Shown here piece by piece: positions 1-8,068 of a stretch of 64,000 nucleotides of DNA (positions are counted from its first letter, which is position 1; each line of letters starts with the position of its first letter). The notes beneath the pieces were generated by a model. It worked only from the letters and a program-made list of their open reading frames with translations, did not search any database and was not told where the DNA came from. Source of the DNA: Acidobacteriota bacterium. Its GTDB lineage: Bacteria > Acidobacteriota > Thermoanaerobaculia > Multivoradales > Multivoraceae. Position numbers and translations under genes: made by a program. The DNA is taken from positions 1-64,000 of the forward strand of contig JAPPFP010000022.1 of assembly GCA_028877275.1 (NCBI GenBank), read 5' to 3'.

Positions 1-142
1 AGGGCGTCAGGGTGGCGATGTCGTAGGTGCCGGAGAGGTCGGGCTTGCCGTCGTGCCGGCGCGGGATGTCGTCGGACGCGACGATGGCGCCGGCAGCCGC
101 GAAAGCGAGCAGGGTGGTGAGAATGAGAGTGCGTCGTGCCAT
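1..142 (-). CDS. Secreted protein, N-terminal 47 residues only (runs off the left edge)
   Basis: The minus-strand reading begins with ATG at 142 and stays open to the window edge. It encodes MARRTLILTTLLAFAAAG followed by a hydrophobic stretch and then the mature start around ASDDIPRRHDGKPDLSGTY. The first ~22 residues look like a Sec signal peptide. A good Shine-Dalgarno (CGGAGG on the minus strand, bases 152-157) lies 9 nt before the ATG, and a TAGAAT hexamer (183-188) lies further upstream, so this gene has a short leader. The DGKPDLSGTYD segment resembles a motif common in secreted proteins of unknown function in soil and marine bacteria (recalled, not searched). It follows soxD on the same strand. 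Function unknown; a gene start is well supported, its identity is not. Confidence 0.65.
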   Translation of the reverse strand, partial: MARRTLILTTLLAFAAAGAIVASDDIPRRHDGKPDLSGTYDIATLTP

Positions 143-208
143 GTGCGGCGTCCTCCGGGTTCTGGTTGCGGACTGTGTTGGGATTCTAGCCGGAAACTGG
201 CTGGCCGG

Positions 209-457
209 TCAGGATTCTCCTGCTTCGACGATCCGATCGGTCGTCGTGTCGCGCCGGATCTCGAACCAGCGCCGGCAGCCCTGGGCATGGAACCAGCGCT
301 CGGTGACGATGCCTTCCTCATTGTCGTGGTGGAAGGCGAAGTCCAGATCGCGCTCGTCCGGGTCGGTCAGGTGGTCCGGTACGCGCCGGATCTCACCGTG
401 GACGAACTCGTGAACGGAGCGGCCACCGCAGGTGGGGCAGGGGATGCGGAGGCTCAT
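209..457 (-). CDS. soxD: Sarcosine oxidase delta-like subunit
   Basis: An 82-residue protein beginning MSLRIPCPTCGG. The delta subunit of heterotetrameric sarcosine oxidase is a small zinc-binding structural subunit, and this one shows the expected CPTCGG pair (C7, C10) plus the late GCRRWFEIRRDT segment that typifies the family. The length fits (usually 80-110). The ATG at 457 lies only 2 nt after the soxB stop, so the two are co-translated, and it is the last gene of the minus-strand sox operon. A longer upstream in-frame opening exists but lies inside soxB and is not coding. Confidence is high because sequence and neighbours agree. Confidence 0.88.
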   Translation of the reverse strand: MSLRIPCPTCGGRSVHEFVHGEIRRVPDHLTDPDERDLDFAFHHDNEEGIVTERWFHAQGCRRWFEIRRDTTTDRIVEAGES

Positions 458-459
458 GG

Positions 460-1668
460 CTAGTGGGTCCCCGCCGAGCCGCGGTCGGCCATCGTGCGGT
501 CGCGGGCGAAGCGATCGAGGCCGAAGGGCGCGATCAGTTCCGGTACCTCGCCGGTCGCGATGAGCTCCGCCATCTGCTCGCCGCCGGCCGGGATCGCCTT
601 GAAGCCCCAGGTGCCCCAGCCGGTCGTGAGGTAGAAGCCGGGAACGCCCGTCTGTCCCATGATCGGCGAGTAGTCGGGGCTCATGTCGCAGACGCCGGTC
701 CATTGCCGCAGCACCCGCAGGTTCGACATGAAGGGCAGCAGGCAGAGGGCCCGCCGACACACGTCCTGGACGAAGTCGTGGCTCGAGCGGTAGGAGAAGC
801 TGGGCTGCGGGTCGATCTCGGCGCCCAGGAGCATCTCGCCGCGAGCGGTCTGTGAGGCGTAGAAGAAGAGTTCCGACGAGGCGACGATGGGCCCGAACTG
901 CTGCCGGTAGTGGTTCGTCACGAACGCCTGAAGGCGGTGGGTTCGGATGGGCAGGCGTAGGCCGGCCATGGCCGCGATGCGGCTGACGTGACCGCCAACT
1001 GCCGAGACGACGGCGCCGGCGGCCACGTCGCCGGCCGCGGTCCTGACGCCGGCGACGCGCTCGCCGTCGAGGATCAGACCCTCCACCGGCGTGTTCTGGT
1101 GGACATGGGCGCCCCGCTGCATGGCGCCTTCGGCGAGCGCCCAGACCACCCGGTCGTGGCGGGCGGTCGCCCCCTGCGGGTGGTAGGAAGCGCCCAGCAC
1201 GGGCCAGCGGCCGCCGCCCGACATGTCGAGCTGCGGGCAGAGCTCGTGGACCTGCTGCGGCCCGACGAACTCGGTTTCGGCGCCGAACTCGGTGTTCAGC
1301 TTGGCCCGCATCCGTTCGGCTCGCACCGCGGCTTCCGAGTGCGCCATCCACAGGATCCCCTTCTGCTGGTGCATGAGCCAGCGATCCGTCTCCTCTTCCA
1401 GACCCCGGTAGAGGTCGACGCTTCGCTGGTAGAAGCGCACGGCGGCCGGGATACCGTAGTTGGCGCGGATGATCGTCGTGTTCCGTCCCGAGTTGCCGCC
1501 GCCGATGTAGCCGCGCTCGAAAACCGCGACGTTCGACATGCCGTGGCGGGTCGCCAGGTAGTAGGCGGTGGCCAGCCCGTGTCCGCCGGCCCCGACGATC
1601 ACCACGTCGTAGCTCTTCTTCGGCGGCCGCCAGGTCAGCTTCATCTGGCGCTCGACGAACTCGTTCAT
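460..1668 (-). CDS. soxB: Sarcosine oxidase beta-like subunit (FAD/FMN oxidoreductase)
   Basis: A 402-residue DAO-fold flavoprotein, the catalytic subunit that oxidises the N-methyl group of sarcosine or a related N-methyl amine. An ADP-binding Rossmann motif (VVIVGAGGHG) lies at residues 22-31 and the ATARHD segment carries His171, which aligns with the histidine that covalently binds FMN in heterotetrameric sarcosine oxidases. The length matches the family (about 400-415). The ATG at 1668 overlaps the soxA stop by 4 nt (ATGA), and soxD follows after 2 nt. Substrate could be another N-methyl amino acid; sarcosine is inferred from the family. Confidence 0.9.
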   Translation of the reverse strand: MNEFVERQMKLTWRPPKKSYDVVIVGAGGHGLATAYYLATRHGMSNVAVFERGYIGGGNSGRNTTIIRANYGIPAAVRFYQRSVDLYRGLEEETDRWLMHQQKGILWMAHSEAAVRAERMRAKLNTEFGAETEFVGPQQVHELCPQLDMSGGGRWPVLGASYHPQGATARHDRVVWALAEGAMQRGAHVHQNTPVEGLILDGERVAGVRTAAGDVAAGAVVSAVGGHVSRIAAMAGLRLPIRTHRLQAFVTNHYRQQFGPIVASSELFFYASQTARGEMLLGAEIDPQPSFSYRSSHDFVQDVCRRALCLLPFMSNLRVLRQWTGVCDMSPDYSPIMGQTGVPGFYLTTGWGTWGFKAIPAGGEQMAELIATGEVPELIAPFGLDRFARDRTMADRGSAGTH

Positions 1669-4472
1669 GCGTCGTCCCCGTCAGGTTCCTCGAGCGAGCG
1701 GGTCAGTCGGCGCTGGAAGGCGGCCGCGAACGGGGCCGGAGTCAGGACGAGGGTCCTCCAGGCCTCGAACCAGAGCTTGGCCGGGATGCCGGCGACCTCG
1801 CCCTGGGCGAAGGCCGGCCGCGCGTCGGGCCGGCGCCACTCGCACTCCCGTTCCAGGAACCGCTCGGCCTTGGCTTCATCGAGCCAGACGTAGCTGAACG
1901 CGGTTTCGCGTTCGACGATCGCGTGCGGGTCGCCGGCGACCTCAAGGTCGGGTGTCGCCGTCACCAGGAGTTCGTCGGGTGCGATACGGAAGGCGAGCGC
2001 GCCGGCGGGCCATGGCGGCTGCTCGACCAGTGCGTCCAGAGCCTTCGGCGTAGCCGACACGCGGGTCGCCTCGAGCCGGCGCAACCGCGGCGGTTCGGCT
2101 GGCGCTTCTGCGGTGAGGTCGGTTGCCTCCGGACGCGCAACCGGGAACTCACGGACGTTCTGCGGCGACTCGCTGGCTATGTCGACGGCAGCCCGGGCCC
2201 GTTCTCCCTCCGGGTCGTAAGTCGGGCCGTCGACGCGTCGGGCCGTCCGTCCGTCCACCGTGACCTCGCGGGGCAGGCTGCCCTCCGCGTCGAGGTAGAG
2301 CCAGCCAAGCATCGGCGCGCCGCCGCCTGCCGTTGTGCCGGCATCGGATGTCACGTAGCCGGCGTAGCGCTCGCCGTCATGGATCGCCGCGCCCTCGGCG
2401 GATGGACCTTCGACGGTTTCCCGCGGCGGCGGATCGTCCGTCAGGAGGGTGACCAGCCGCTTGTCGAGCGGTTGCTTGTTCGTCCGCAGGATGGCCTGAC
2501 GCCCAACAAAGTCGCCCTTGTTCAGGTTGACCGCCCACTCGTGGGCGAGCCGGCGAGGGGTCGAGTCGTAGTCCGTGTCGTGGCCGATGACGATGTGACC
2601 CTTCTCGAGCCGCAGCCGGAGCAGGGTCTCGAGCCCGTGCGGTTGGACATTGAACCCGGCGCCCGCGGCCAGCAGCCGCCGCCACAGCGTGCGGGCGTCC
2701 GCGGCCGGGTGGTGGAGCTCGTAGGAGAGCTCGCCGGTGAAGCTCAGGCGAACGACCCGGCAGTCGACGCCGGCGATACGCGCCTGCCGATGGCGGCCGA
2801 ACGCCGGAAGCTCCCGGGCGCCGGCACGCGCCAGCAGCCGGGCTGCCAGGGGGCCGGTGACGTTGATCGCCGCCAGCGAGGCGGTCTGGTTCAGGATGCG
2901 GACATCGCAGCTGAAGGCCTCGACCCAGTCGCGCAGCCACAGCTCGAAGAAGCCGGACCCGCCCGAGGTCGAGGTCAGGAAGAAGCGGTCGCCGGCGTCC
3001 TGGTCCGCCTCCCGGCAGAGCATGCCGTCGTCCAGCAAGTAGCCGCGTTCGTCCAGCATGAGGACGTAGCGGCAGCGGCCGGGGCGGATCGTCGCGACCC
3101 TGGTGGGAACGATCCGTTCCAGGAACGCTTCGGCGTCCGGCCCCGAGATCGCCATCTTGCCGAGCGAACTCACGTCGCCGAGGGAGACCCGCTCGCGCAC
3201 CGATCGGTACTCGTCGTCCTTCCGGTCGTAGGTCCAGGGCCGCCACCAGCCGCCGGCGCGGTCCATTCTCGCGCCGAGGCTCAGGTGCTCGTCGTGGAGA
3301 GGCGAGCGCGCGGTCACGGCGGTATGCGCACCGGCGGCCAGTTCGCGCACGGTGAGTTGCCGGTTGAGCGGCCTGGCGGTGAACGCGGGCTGAAGGCGGC
3401 CGCCTCGCTGCAGCAGGAAGCTGCGCAGGTACGGAAGACACACGCCGCCCTGGCAGGTGCCGGTGCCGGCAAGCGTCGCACGCTTGAGCAACTCCATCTC
3501 GTGGAAACCGCGCTCCCACACGCCGTCGAGGTCGGCGACGGTGACGCCGCTGCAAGGGCACACCGTTCCGTCCCCGGGGCAGGGCGGCAGTTCCGGTTCC
3601 ATCGCGGCGCTGCCGACGACTCGCACCGGCAGGTCCGAGGCCATCCGGGCCAGCGCGTTGCACGGGTTGCGGCCGAGGCCGAGGACCGCCGTATTGCATT
3701 CGATCCGTTCTTCGGTGGTGCCGGCGTCGCCGTGCCGGCGAACGATCACCGCCTCGATGCGACCGTCACCCTCGAAGCGGACGAGTTCCCAGCCGCCTTC
3801 GCCGACCGGGAAGTGGGCGACCAGCGCGTCGCCCGGCAGGCCCGCCGGCCTCTCGCCCACGGCGACGGCGCGGCCCAGGTCGATACCGGCGGCGACGAGT
3901 TCCGCGGCTGCCCGCGCCGTGACCAGCCCCTCCAGATCGCTGCCCGGAACGATCGGCTGGATCTCCGCGGCGCCGGTGGCGACGACGATCTCCCGCCGCG
4001 GATGGACGTGCAGCACGCGCCCCGCCCGATCGGCGGCGACGACCAGAGGCCCCGGATAGACCCCGGTCACCTGCTGCCCGTCGCGCGCATCCAGAGTCAC
4101 GACATCCAGGCCCGCATCCCTCGCCTCCCGCGCGACCTCGCGCCCCGAGTCGCCCTGTCCAATGACGACCGTGTCGCAGTGAACATGACGCACCGGCGCC
4201 GCGTCCCCGGCCGATGTCGGTTCGTCGGACAGCAGGGCCGGCTCCTCGCCTCCCAGATGCTCCCGCCGTACGACCATCCCGTCTCGCGCCGGGACCTGGC
4301 AACTCCGCGTGTAGGCGACGCCGTCAACCGTCACGAGACAGTTCGGACAGTCCCCTCCCATACACAGGCAGCCCCCGCCGATCGGGTGTACCCCGGTCCG
4401 GAGCATCGCGACCAGCAGACTGTCGCCCGCCCGGGCCTCGACTCGCTGCCCGTCCACCAAAAGGGTCGCCAT
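1665..4472 (-). CDS. soxA: Sarcosine oxidase alpha-like subunit with C-terminal gamma-like extension
   Basis: A 935-residue protein. In order: an N-terminal ferredoxin-like domain (1-75) with Cys35, 37, 42, 45 and 58; an FAD/NAD(P) Rossmann region (99-275) with GQGDSG at 105-110; a second cysteine cluster (C305, C307, C340, C345) like the SoxA_A3/BFD region; a GcvT aminomethyltransferase-type folate domain (about 400-660) with its C-terminal barrel (670-755); then about 135 residues (800-935) resembling SoxG, the gamma subunit. No separate soxG lies nearby, which supports a fusion. The alpha subunit binds NAD+ and folate and makes 5,10-methylene-THF from the formaldehyde released by beta. First gene of the operon; a TACCAT hexamer ends 7 nt upstream of the ATG and there is no Shine-Dalgarno. 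Confidence 0.9.
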   Translation of the reverse strand: MATLLVDGQRVEARAGDSLLVAMLRTGVHPIGGGCLCMGGDCPNCLVTVDGVAYTRSCQVPARDGMVVRREHLGGEEPALLSDEPTSAGDAAPVRHVHCDTVVIGQGDSGREVAREARDAGLDVVTLDARDGQQVTGVYPGPLVVAADRAGRVLHVHPRREIVVATGAAEIQPIVPGSDLEGLVTARAAAELVAAGIDLGRAVAVGERPAGLPGDALVAHFPVGEGGWELVRFEGDGRIEAVIVRRHGDAGTTEERIECNTAVLGLGRNPCNALARMASDLPVRVVGSAAMEPELPPCPGDGTVCPCSGVTVADLDGVWERGFHEMELLKRATLAGTGTCQGGVCLPYLRSFLLQRGGRLQPAFTARPLNRQLTVRELAAGAHTAVTARSPLHDEHLSLGARMDRAGGWWRPWTYDRKDDEYRSVRERVSLGDVSSLGKMAISGPDAEAFLERIVPTRVATIRPGRCRYVLMLDERGYLLDDGMLCREADQDAGDRFFLTSTSGGSGFFELWLRDWVEAFSCDVRILNQTASLAAINVTGPLAARLLARAGARELPAFGRHRQARIAGVDCRVVRLSFTGELSYELHHPAADARTLWRRLLAAGAGFNVQPHGLETLLRLRLEKGHIVIGHDTDYDSTPRRLAHEWAVNLNKGDFVGRQAILRTNKQPLDKRLVTLLTDDPPPRETVEGPSAEGAAIHDGERYAGYVTSDAGTTAGGGAPMLGWLYLDAEGSLPREVTVDGRTARRVDGPTYDPEGERARAAVDIASESPQNVREFPVARPEATDLTAEAPAEPPRLRRLEATRVSATPKALDALVEQPPWPAGALAFRIAPDELLVTATPDLEVAGDPHAIVERETAFSYVWLDEAKAERFLERECEWRRPDARPAFAQGEVAGIPAKLWFEAWRTLVLTPAPFAAAFQRRLTRSLEEPDGDDA

Positions 4473-4479
4473 CCGAGGG

Positions 4480-4485
4480 ATGGTA
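4480..4485 (-). promoter_or_regulatory. Candidate -10 element of soxA
   Basis: TACCAT on the minus strand, ending 7 nt before the soxA ATG (4472). It fits the TANNNT pattern seen before most operon-first genes here and predicts a start of transcription at or next to the start codon. No -35 consensus is visible. Confidence 0.4.
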
Positions 4486-4529
4486 CGACGGATCCGAAAC
4501 CGAAAAGCAACGCCGTCCAGCCCGTGCGG

Positions 4530-4556
4530 CTCAGGAGATGGAGGTCAGCTGCCAGG
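4530..4556 (+). repeat. Left terminal inverted repeat of the MITE-like element
   Basis: 27 bp starting CTCAGGAGATGG, an exact reverse complement of 4668-4694. Directly outside it lies one copy of the octamer CCGTGCGG (4522-4529). Confidence 0.85.
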
Positions 4557-4667
4557 TGCGTCTGAGCGAGCGATTGCCGCCGCCGCCCCCGTAACCGGCG
4601 ACCGACCGGAGCGAGCGAAGCCGAGTGCGCGTAACCTCTTCCATCACCTCTCAAGCGCGCACGTCAT

Positions 4668-4694
4668 CCTGGCAGCTGACCTCCATCTCCTGAG
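4668..4694 (-). repeat. Right terminal inverted repeat of the MITE-like element
   Basis: 27 bp ending CCATCTCCTGAG, an exact reverse complement of 4530-4556. The second copy of the octamer CCGTGCGG (4695-4702) abuts its outer end. Confidence 0.85.
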
Positions 4695-4722
4695 CCGTGC
4701 GGGCGGCCGCGTCCGACGGCGC

Positions 4723-4728
4723 TACGAT
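4723..4728 (+). promoter_or_regulatory. Candidate -10 element of the SDR/KAS pair
   Basis: TACGAT, ending 11 nt before the ATG at 4740 and lying outside the right end of the MITE-like element. It fits the TANNNT near-leaderless pattern of this window. Confidence 0.4.
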
Positions 4729-4739
4729 TGCGGCCGGCC

Positions 4740-5483
4740 ATGACTCCCTCCCTCTCCGGTCAGGTGATTCTCGTCACCGGTTCGACCCGCGGCATCGGCC
4801 GGGCGATCGCCGAGGCCGCCGCCGGGCGTGGCGCTACGGTTGCCGTGCACGGGCGGGAACTCGCCCAAGTCGAGGCGGTCTGCGGCGAGATCGGCTCGGA
4901 GAGCGTCCTGCCGCTGGCGGCCGACTTCGACGATCCGGCCAACGCCGCGGCCCTGGTCGAACAGGTGGTCGAGCGCTGCGGCCGCATCGACGGTCTGGTC
5001 AACAACGCCGGGGGAGGCCGCCCGGTCGCCTTTCGCGGCCTCGACCTGGACTCCTGGCGCGCGACGCAGCGCGTGAACCTGGAGTCGACGTTCGCCGCGT
5101 CCCGCGCCGCCTACAAGGTCATGCGCAAGGCGAAGGGCGGCAGCATCGTCAACATGGCCTCGCTTGCGGCTCACGGCCCGGGAGCGTGGATGGGTGCCGA
5201 CTACGCCGCGTCGAAGGCCGGCATGGTCAGCCTCACCCGCAGCCTCGCCCTCGAGGCCGCCCGCTTCGGGGTCCGCTGCAACGCGGTGTCGCCCGGCTTC
5301 ATCGAGACGGACATGACGACCGAACTCTCGGACGACCAGCGGCAACGGCTGCGGGTGCCGCTCGGGCGCCTGGGGACGCCGGCGGAGGTCGCCGCCTGCG
5401 CGGTCTTCCTGCTGTCGTCGGAGTCGTCGTACATCACCGGCCAGGTGATTCACGTCAACGGCGGGTTGTCGATGTATGGCTGA
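4740..5483 (+). CDS. SDR-family oxidoreductase, 3-oxoacyl-ACP reductase-like
   Basis: A 247-residue classical short-chain dehydrogenase. It has the TGSTRGIG cofactor motif (13-20), NNAG (88-91), the catalytic Ser141 and the YAASK pair (Y155, K159), ending in the usual VNGG(L)SMYG tail. Such enzymes reduce 3-oxoacyl thioesters or related ketones with NAD(P)H. It overlaps the next gene, a ketoacyl synthase, by 8 nt, which suggests a fatty-acid or polyketide-like step performed by the pair. I chose the ATG at 4740; an in-frame TTG at 4728 would begin inside the promoter hexamer. Whether it is a housekeeping FabG or a specialised reductase cannot be told from sequence alone. Confidence 0.85.
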   Translation: MTPSLSGQVILVTGSTRGIGRAIAEAAAGRGATVAVHGRELAQVEAVCGEIGSESVLPLAADFDDPANAAALVEQVVERCGRIDGLVNNAGGGRPVAFRGLDLDSWRATQRVNLESTFAASRAAYKVMRKAKGGSIVNMASLAAHGPGAWMGADYAASKAGMVSLTRSLALEAARFGVRCNAVSPGFIETDMTTELSDDQRQRLRVPLGRLGTPAEVAACAVFLLSSESSYITGQVIHVNGGLSMYG

Positions 5484-6717
5484 ACCCCGTCGCGTCGCGG
5501 TCACCGGTCTCGGCGTTGCCTGCGCCATCGGCACGGACATCGAGTCGTTCCGGACCAGCCTGTTCGCCGGCCGGGGCGGCATCGCCGCGCTCCAGTCGCT
5601 CGACACGTCGGAGATGAAGGTCGGCATCGGCGGCGAAGTCGATCCGGACTTCGTTCCGGCCGGGCTGAAGCGCCTGCGCCGTCGACCGGCGGACCGGGCA
5701 GTCGACCTGGGCCTGGTGACCGCCGCCGAGGCGCTGGAGGACGCGGGTCTCATCGACGGCGCTCCGCCCTACGAGCCGCAACCCGTCGCGGTCATCCTGG
5801 GCACGGCGGTCGGCGCGGCCGAGAGCAACACGACGCTGCAGCAGCGCTTCGCGGAACGCGGCGTCCGCGGCCTGCGTCCCACCAGCGTGCCGCGCGTCAT
5901 GGACAACGCGATCTCGGGCGGCATCTCGATCCACTTCCGGCTCACGGGCGCCAACTTCGTCGTCATTTCGGCCTGCACGTCGGCGACCAACGCGATGGGC
6001 ACGGCGTTCCGGATGGTGCGGCACGGCTACGCCGACACCGTCCTGACCGGCGGCGCCGACGGCTTCTTCGACCCGTTCTACTACGGCGTCTGGAACAACC
6101 TGGGCGTGATGTCCAAGAACCCCGATCCGGCGCGGGCCTGCCGGCCCTTCGACGCCGGCCGCGACGGCTGCGTCCTCGGCGAGGGCGCGGGCATGCTGGT
6201 GTTCGAGTCGTGGGACCGGGCCCGCGGCCGGGGCGCACGGATCCGGGGCGAGATCGTGGGTTACGGCGAGTCGTCCGACGCCGCGCACATCACCAGCCCC
6301 AGCGCCGAAGGCCAGGCCGTGGCCATGCGGGCGGCTCTGGCGTCCGCCGGAGTCGAACCGGCCGATCTCGGTGCGGTGAACGCCCACGGCACCGCCACCC
6401 TGGCGAACGACGTCTGCGAGAGCGGGTCGATCTGCGCCGTACTGGGCAACGCGGCCGAAGAGGCGCCGGTCTCCGCCAACAAGTCCTACTTCGGACACAC
6501 GCTGGGAGCTTCGGGGGCAATCGAGTCGATCGCGTCCCTGCTCGGCATCGAGCAGGGCCGCTTGCCGCCGAACCTGAACCTCGAGAACCCCGACCCGGAG
6601 TGCCGCGCCCGGCTGGTGGGTGGCACTTCGGAGCCGCTCGAACGGCCTTTCGTGATGAAGAACAGCTTCGGCTTCGGCGGCAGTAACGGTGTCCTGGTGC
6701 TGGGGCCGGGGGAGTAG
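5476..6717 (+). CDS. Beta-ketoacyl-ACP synthase, FabF-like
   Basis: A 413-residue condensing enzyme. The Cys-His-His triad of elongating ketosynthases is intact: Cys167 in SACTSATNAMG, His304 in VNAHGTAT and His341 in NKSYFGHTLGASGA (with Lys336). This indicates decarboxylative Claisen condensation of malonyl-ACP onto an acyl thioester. It overlaps the preceding SDR reductase by 8 nt and must be translated with it. No ACP, acyltransferase or dehydratase sits next to it (an ACP lies at 17740), so it may work with the central fatty-acid pool or make a specialised acyl chain. FabB and FabF cannot be separated here. Confidence 0.87.
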   Translation: MAEPRRVAVTGLGVACAIGTDIESFRTSLFAGRGGIAALQSLDTSEMKVGIGGEVDPDFVPAGLKRLRRRPADRAVDLGLVTAAEALEDAGLIDGAPPYEPQPVAVILGTAVGAAESNTTLQQRFAERGVRGLRPTSVPRVMDNAISGGISIHFRLTGANFVVISACTSATNAMGTAFRMVRHGYADTVLTGGADGFFDPFYYGVWNNLGVMSKNPDPARACRPFDAGRDGCVLGEGAGMLVFESWDRARGRGARIRGEIVGYGESSDAAHITSPSAEGQAVAMRAALASAGVEPADLGAVNAHGTATLANDVCESGSICAVLGNAAEEAPVSANKSYFGHTLGASGAIESIASLLGIEQGRLPPNLNLENPDPECRARLVGGTSEPLERPFVMKNSFGFGGSNGVLVLGPGE

Positions 6718-6892
6718 GGACAGCTCAGATAGAACGGCGTTCTCTCAAATGGGATATCTGCAGGCTGAGTCGCTCATCCGTTAGCATGTCGAACTCGCAA
6801 GTGGGGCCGGTGTTTAGAGGTGTGCGACTGGTGTATGGCTACGAACCCGAGGTCTTGACCACAGTCGGGTCGAAGGTGGCGTCCGAAACTCG
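6718..6892. other. Intergenic region with a 13-bp palindrome
   Basis: The 175 nt between the ketoacyl synthase and the MpaB-like gene are less GC-rich than their surroundings. They hold the near-perfect palindrome AGAACGGCGTTCT (6731-6743; AGAACG and CGTTCT around one base), which could be an operator. There is no T-rich terminator and no strong Shine-Dalgarno before the ATG at 6893. Confidence 0.3.
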
Positions 6893-8050
6893 ATGAGAGT
6901 GCCGTCCGCGTACTCGGAGTCGTACCCACGGGTCCGTCCCTCCAATCCGGAGGGTGTGGACAGCTACATCCGCCACACGACCATCGGCGACCCCGAGCTC
7001 GACCCGGTCCTCGAGGAACTCTCCGACCTGCCGCCAGCGGATCTGCACCGTTACATTCGCGCCATCATCGAGTGGGAGGGCGACACCTTGGGCACCGCGC
7101 CTCGGGTGCTCCGCGACTTCTTCGACACCCTCGAAGAACCGACCTGGCTGGACTGGGACGGCCTGGAGCCGGGAATTCGCACGTTCTACAAGAACGCGGA
7201 TCTCATGCTGGGCGCGTTCGTCACCGGCGTGCTGGTCGAAGGCTTCTCGACCTTGATCGCCAAGTCCTTCAGCATCACGGGAAGGGTGAACTACACCACC
7301 AGGCGCCTCAAGCAGAACAACCGCCAGTTGCTGGACATCTTCTTCCCGAGAGGCCTGTACAGAAACGGCGAGGGCTGGAAGCTGTCAGTCCGCGTCCGCT
7401 TCGTGCACGGACGGATGAGAAGTCTGCTCGCGAAGTCCCCGGACTGGGACCACGAGGCCTGGGGCACTCCGCTGAGCGCCGCGCACCTGGGCTATGCGAT
7501 CTCCGTGTTCTCGAAGCGCCTGCTCGACTACTCGACGCTGCTGGGCGCCAAGTTCTCGGAGGAAGAACGCAAGGGCGTCATGGACGTCTGGCGCTACTCC
7601 GGCTTCCTCATGGGCATTCCGGAGAGCATCCTGTACGCCTCCGAGGAAGAGGCCACGCGCGTGTACGAGATGGCCTACCTCTGCGAGCCGCCACCGAGCG
7701 TCGAGTCGGGACACCTGGCGAACACGCTGATCCAGTCGATACCCACCGTTGCGCAGATCAAGGACACAGCCGAAAAGAACAAGATCGTGAAACTGGCGTA
7801 CCGCCTTTCACGAGCGCTTATCGGCAACGAGCTCGCCGACGGCTTCGGGTATCCGAAGCAACGACCCTGGCACGTCGGAACGCTCGCGCTGTTCCGGGCC
7901 AGACAGCGTCTGCTGCGGCGCTGGTCGGGCGCCGAGACTCTCCGGGCCAACAACATCACCCAGCTCCTCCAGATCTCGGTGTATGACGAGGGGGGCCTCA
8001 GCTACAGGATGCCCGACCACGTCAAGGCCGAGGAACAGAATCCCTGGTAG
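6893..8050 (+). CDS. MpaB/rubber-oxygenase-like (DUF2236) protein, copy 1
   Basis: A 385-residue, largely alpha-helical protein without a signal peptide. It carries the features of the DUF2236 (MpaB/Lcp) family: an NADLMLGAFVTGVLVEGFST hydrophobic helix, RLKQNNRQLLDI, a RVRFVHGRMR segment with the likely haem-ligating His, and VWRYSGFLMGIPE. Characterised relatives are b-type haem oxygenases that cleave poly-isoprene or oxidise mycophenolic acid precursors. It is clearly paralogous to the gene at 24540-25742. It is convergent with the RND pump gene (18 nt apart). Substrate unknown; the family call is firm, the activity is inferred. Confidence 0.8.
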   Translation: MRVPSAYSESYPRVRPSNPEGVDSYIRHTTIGDPELDPVLEELSDLPPADLHRYIRAIIEWEGDTLGTAPRVLRDFFDTLEEPTWLDWDGLEPGIRTFYKNADLMLGAFVTGVLVEGFSTLIAKSFSITGRVNYTTRRLKQNNRQLLDIFFPRGLYRNGEGWKLSVRVRFVHGRMRSLLAKSPDWDHEAWGTPLSAAHLGYAISVFSKRLLDYSTLLGAKFSEEERKGVMDVWRYSGFLMGIPESILYASEEEATRVYEMAYLCEPPPSVESGHLANTLIQSIPTVAQIKDTAEKNKIVKLAYRLSRALIGNELADGFGYPKQRPWHVGTLALFRARQRLLRRWSGAETLRANNITQLLQISVYDEGGLSYRMPDHVKAEEQNPW

Positions 8051-8068
8051 AGGCGCGCTCCGCAGCGG

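Larger units (their letters stand above)
4530..4694. mobile_element. MITE-like element with 27-bp perfect terminal inverted repeats and 8-bp target duplication
   Basis: The two ends (4530-4556 and 4668-4694) are perfect 27-bp inverted repeats, and the identical octamer CCGTGCGG flanks the element on both sides (4522-4529 and 4695-4702). Inverted ends plus a direct repeat of the target are the signature of DNA transposition. The 111-bp interior (4557-4667) has no credible ORF, so this is a non-autonomous miniature element. It sits between the divergent soxA and SDR promoters without disrupting either hexamer. An 8-bp duplication occurs in several IS families; the CTCAGGAGATGG end does not let me assign one. 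No second copy or transposase is in the window. Single-stranded, the arms could also form a very stable hairpin. Confidence 0.8.

Noticed and set aside
1923-4565. Very long open reading frame on the plus strand antisense to soxA
   Set aside because: High GC leaves few stop codons in antisense frames; the product is Arg/Gly/Pro-rich low-complexity sequence, while soxA shows clear domains.
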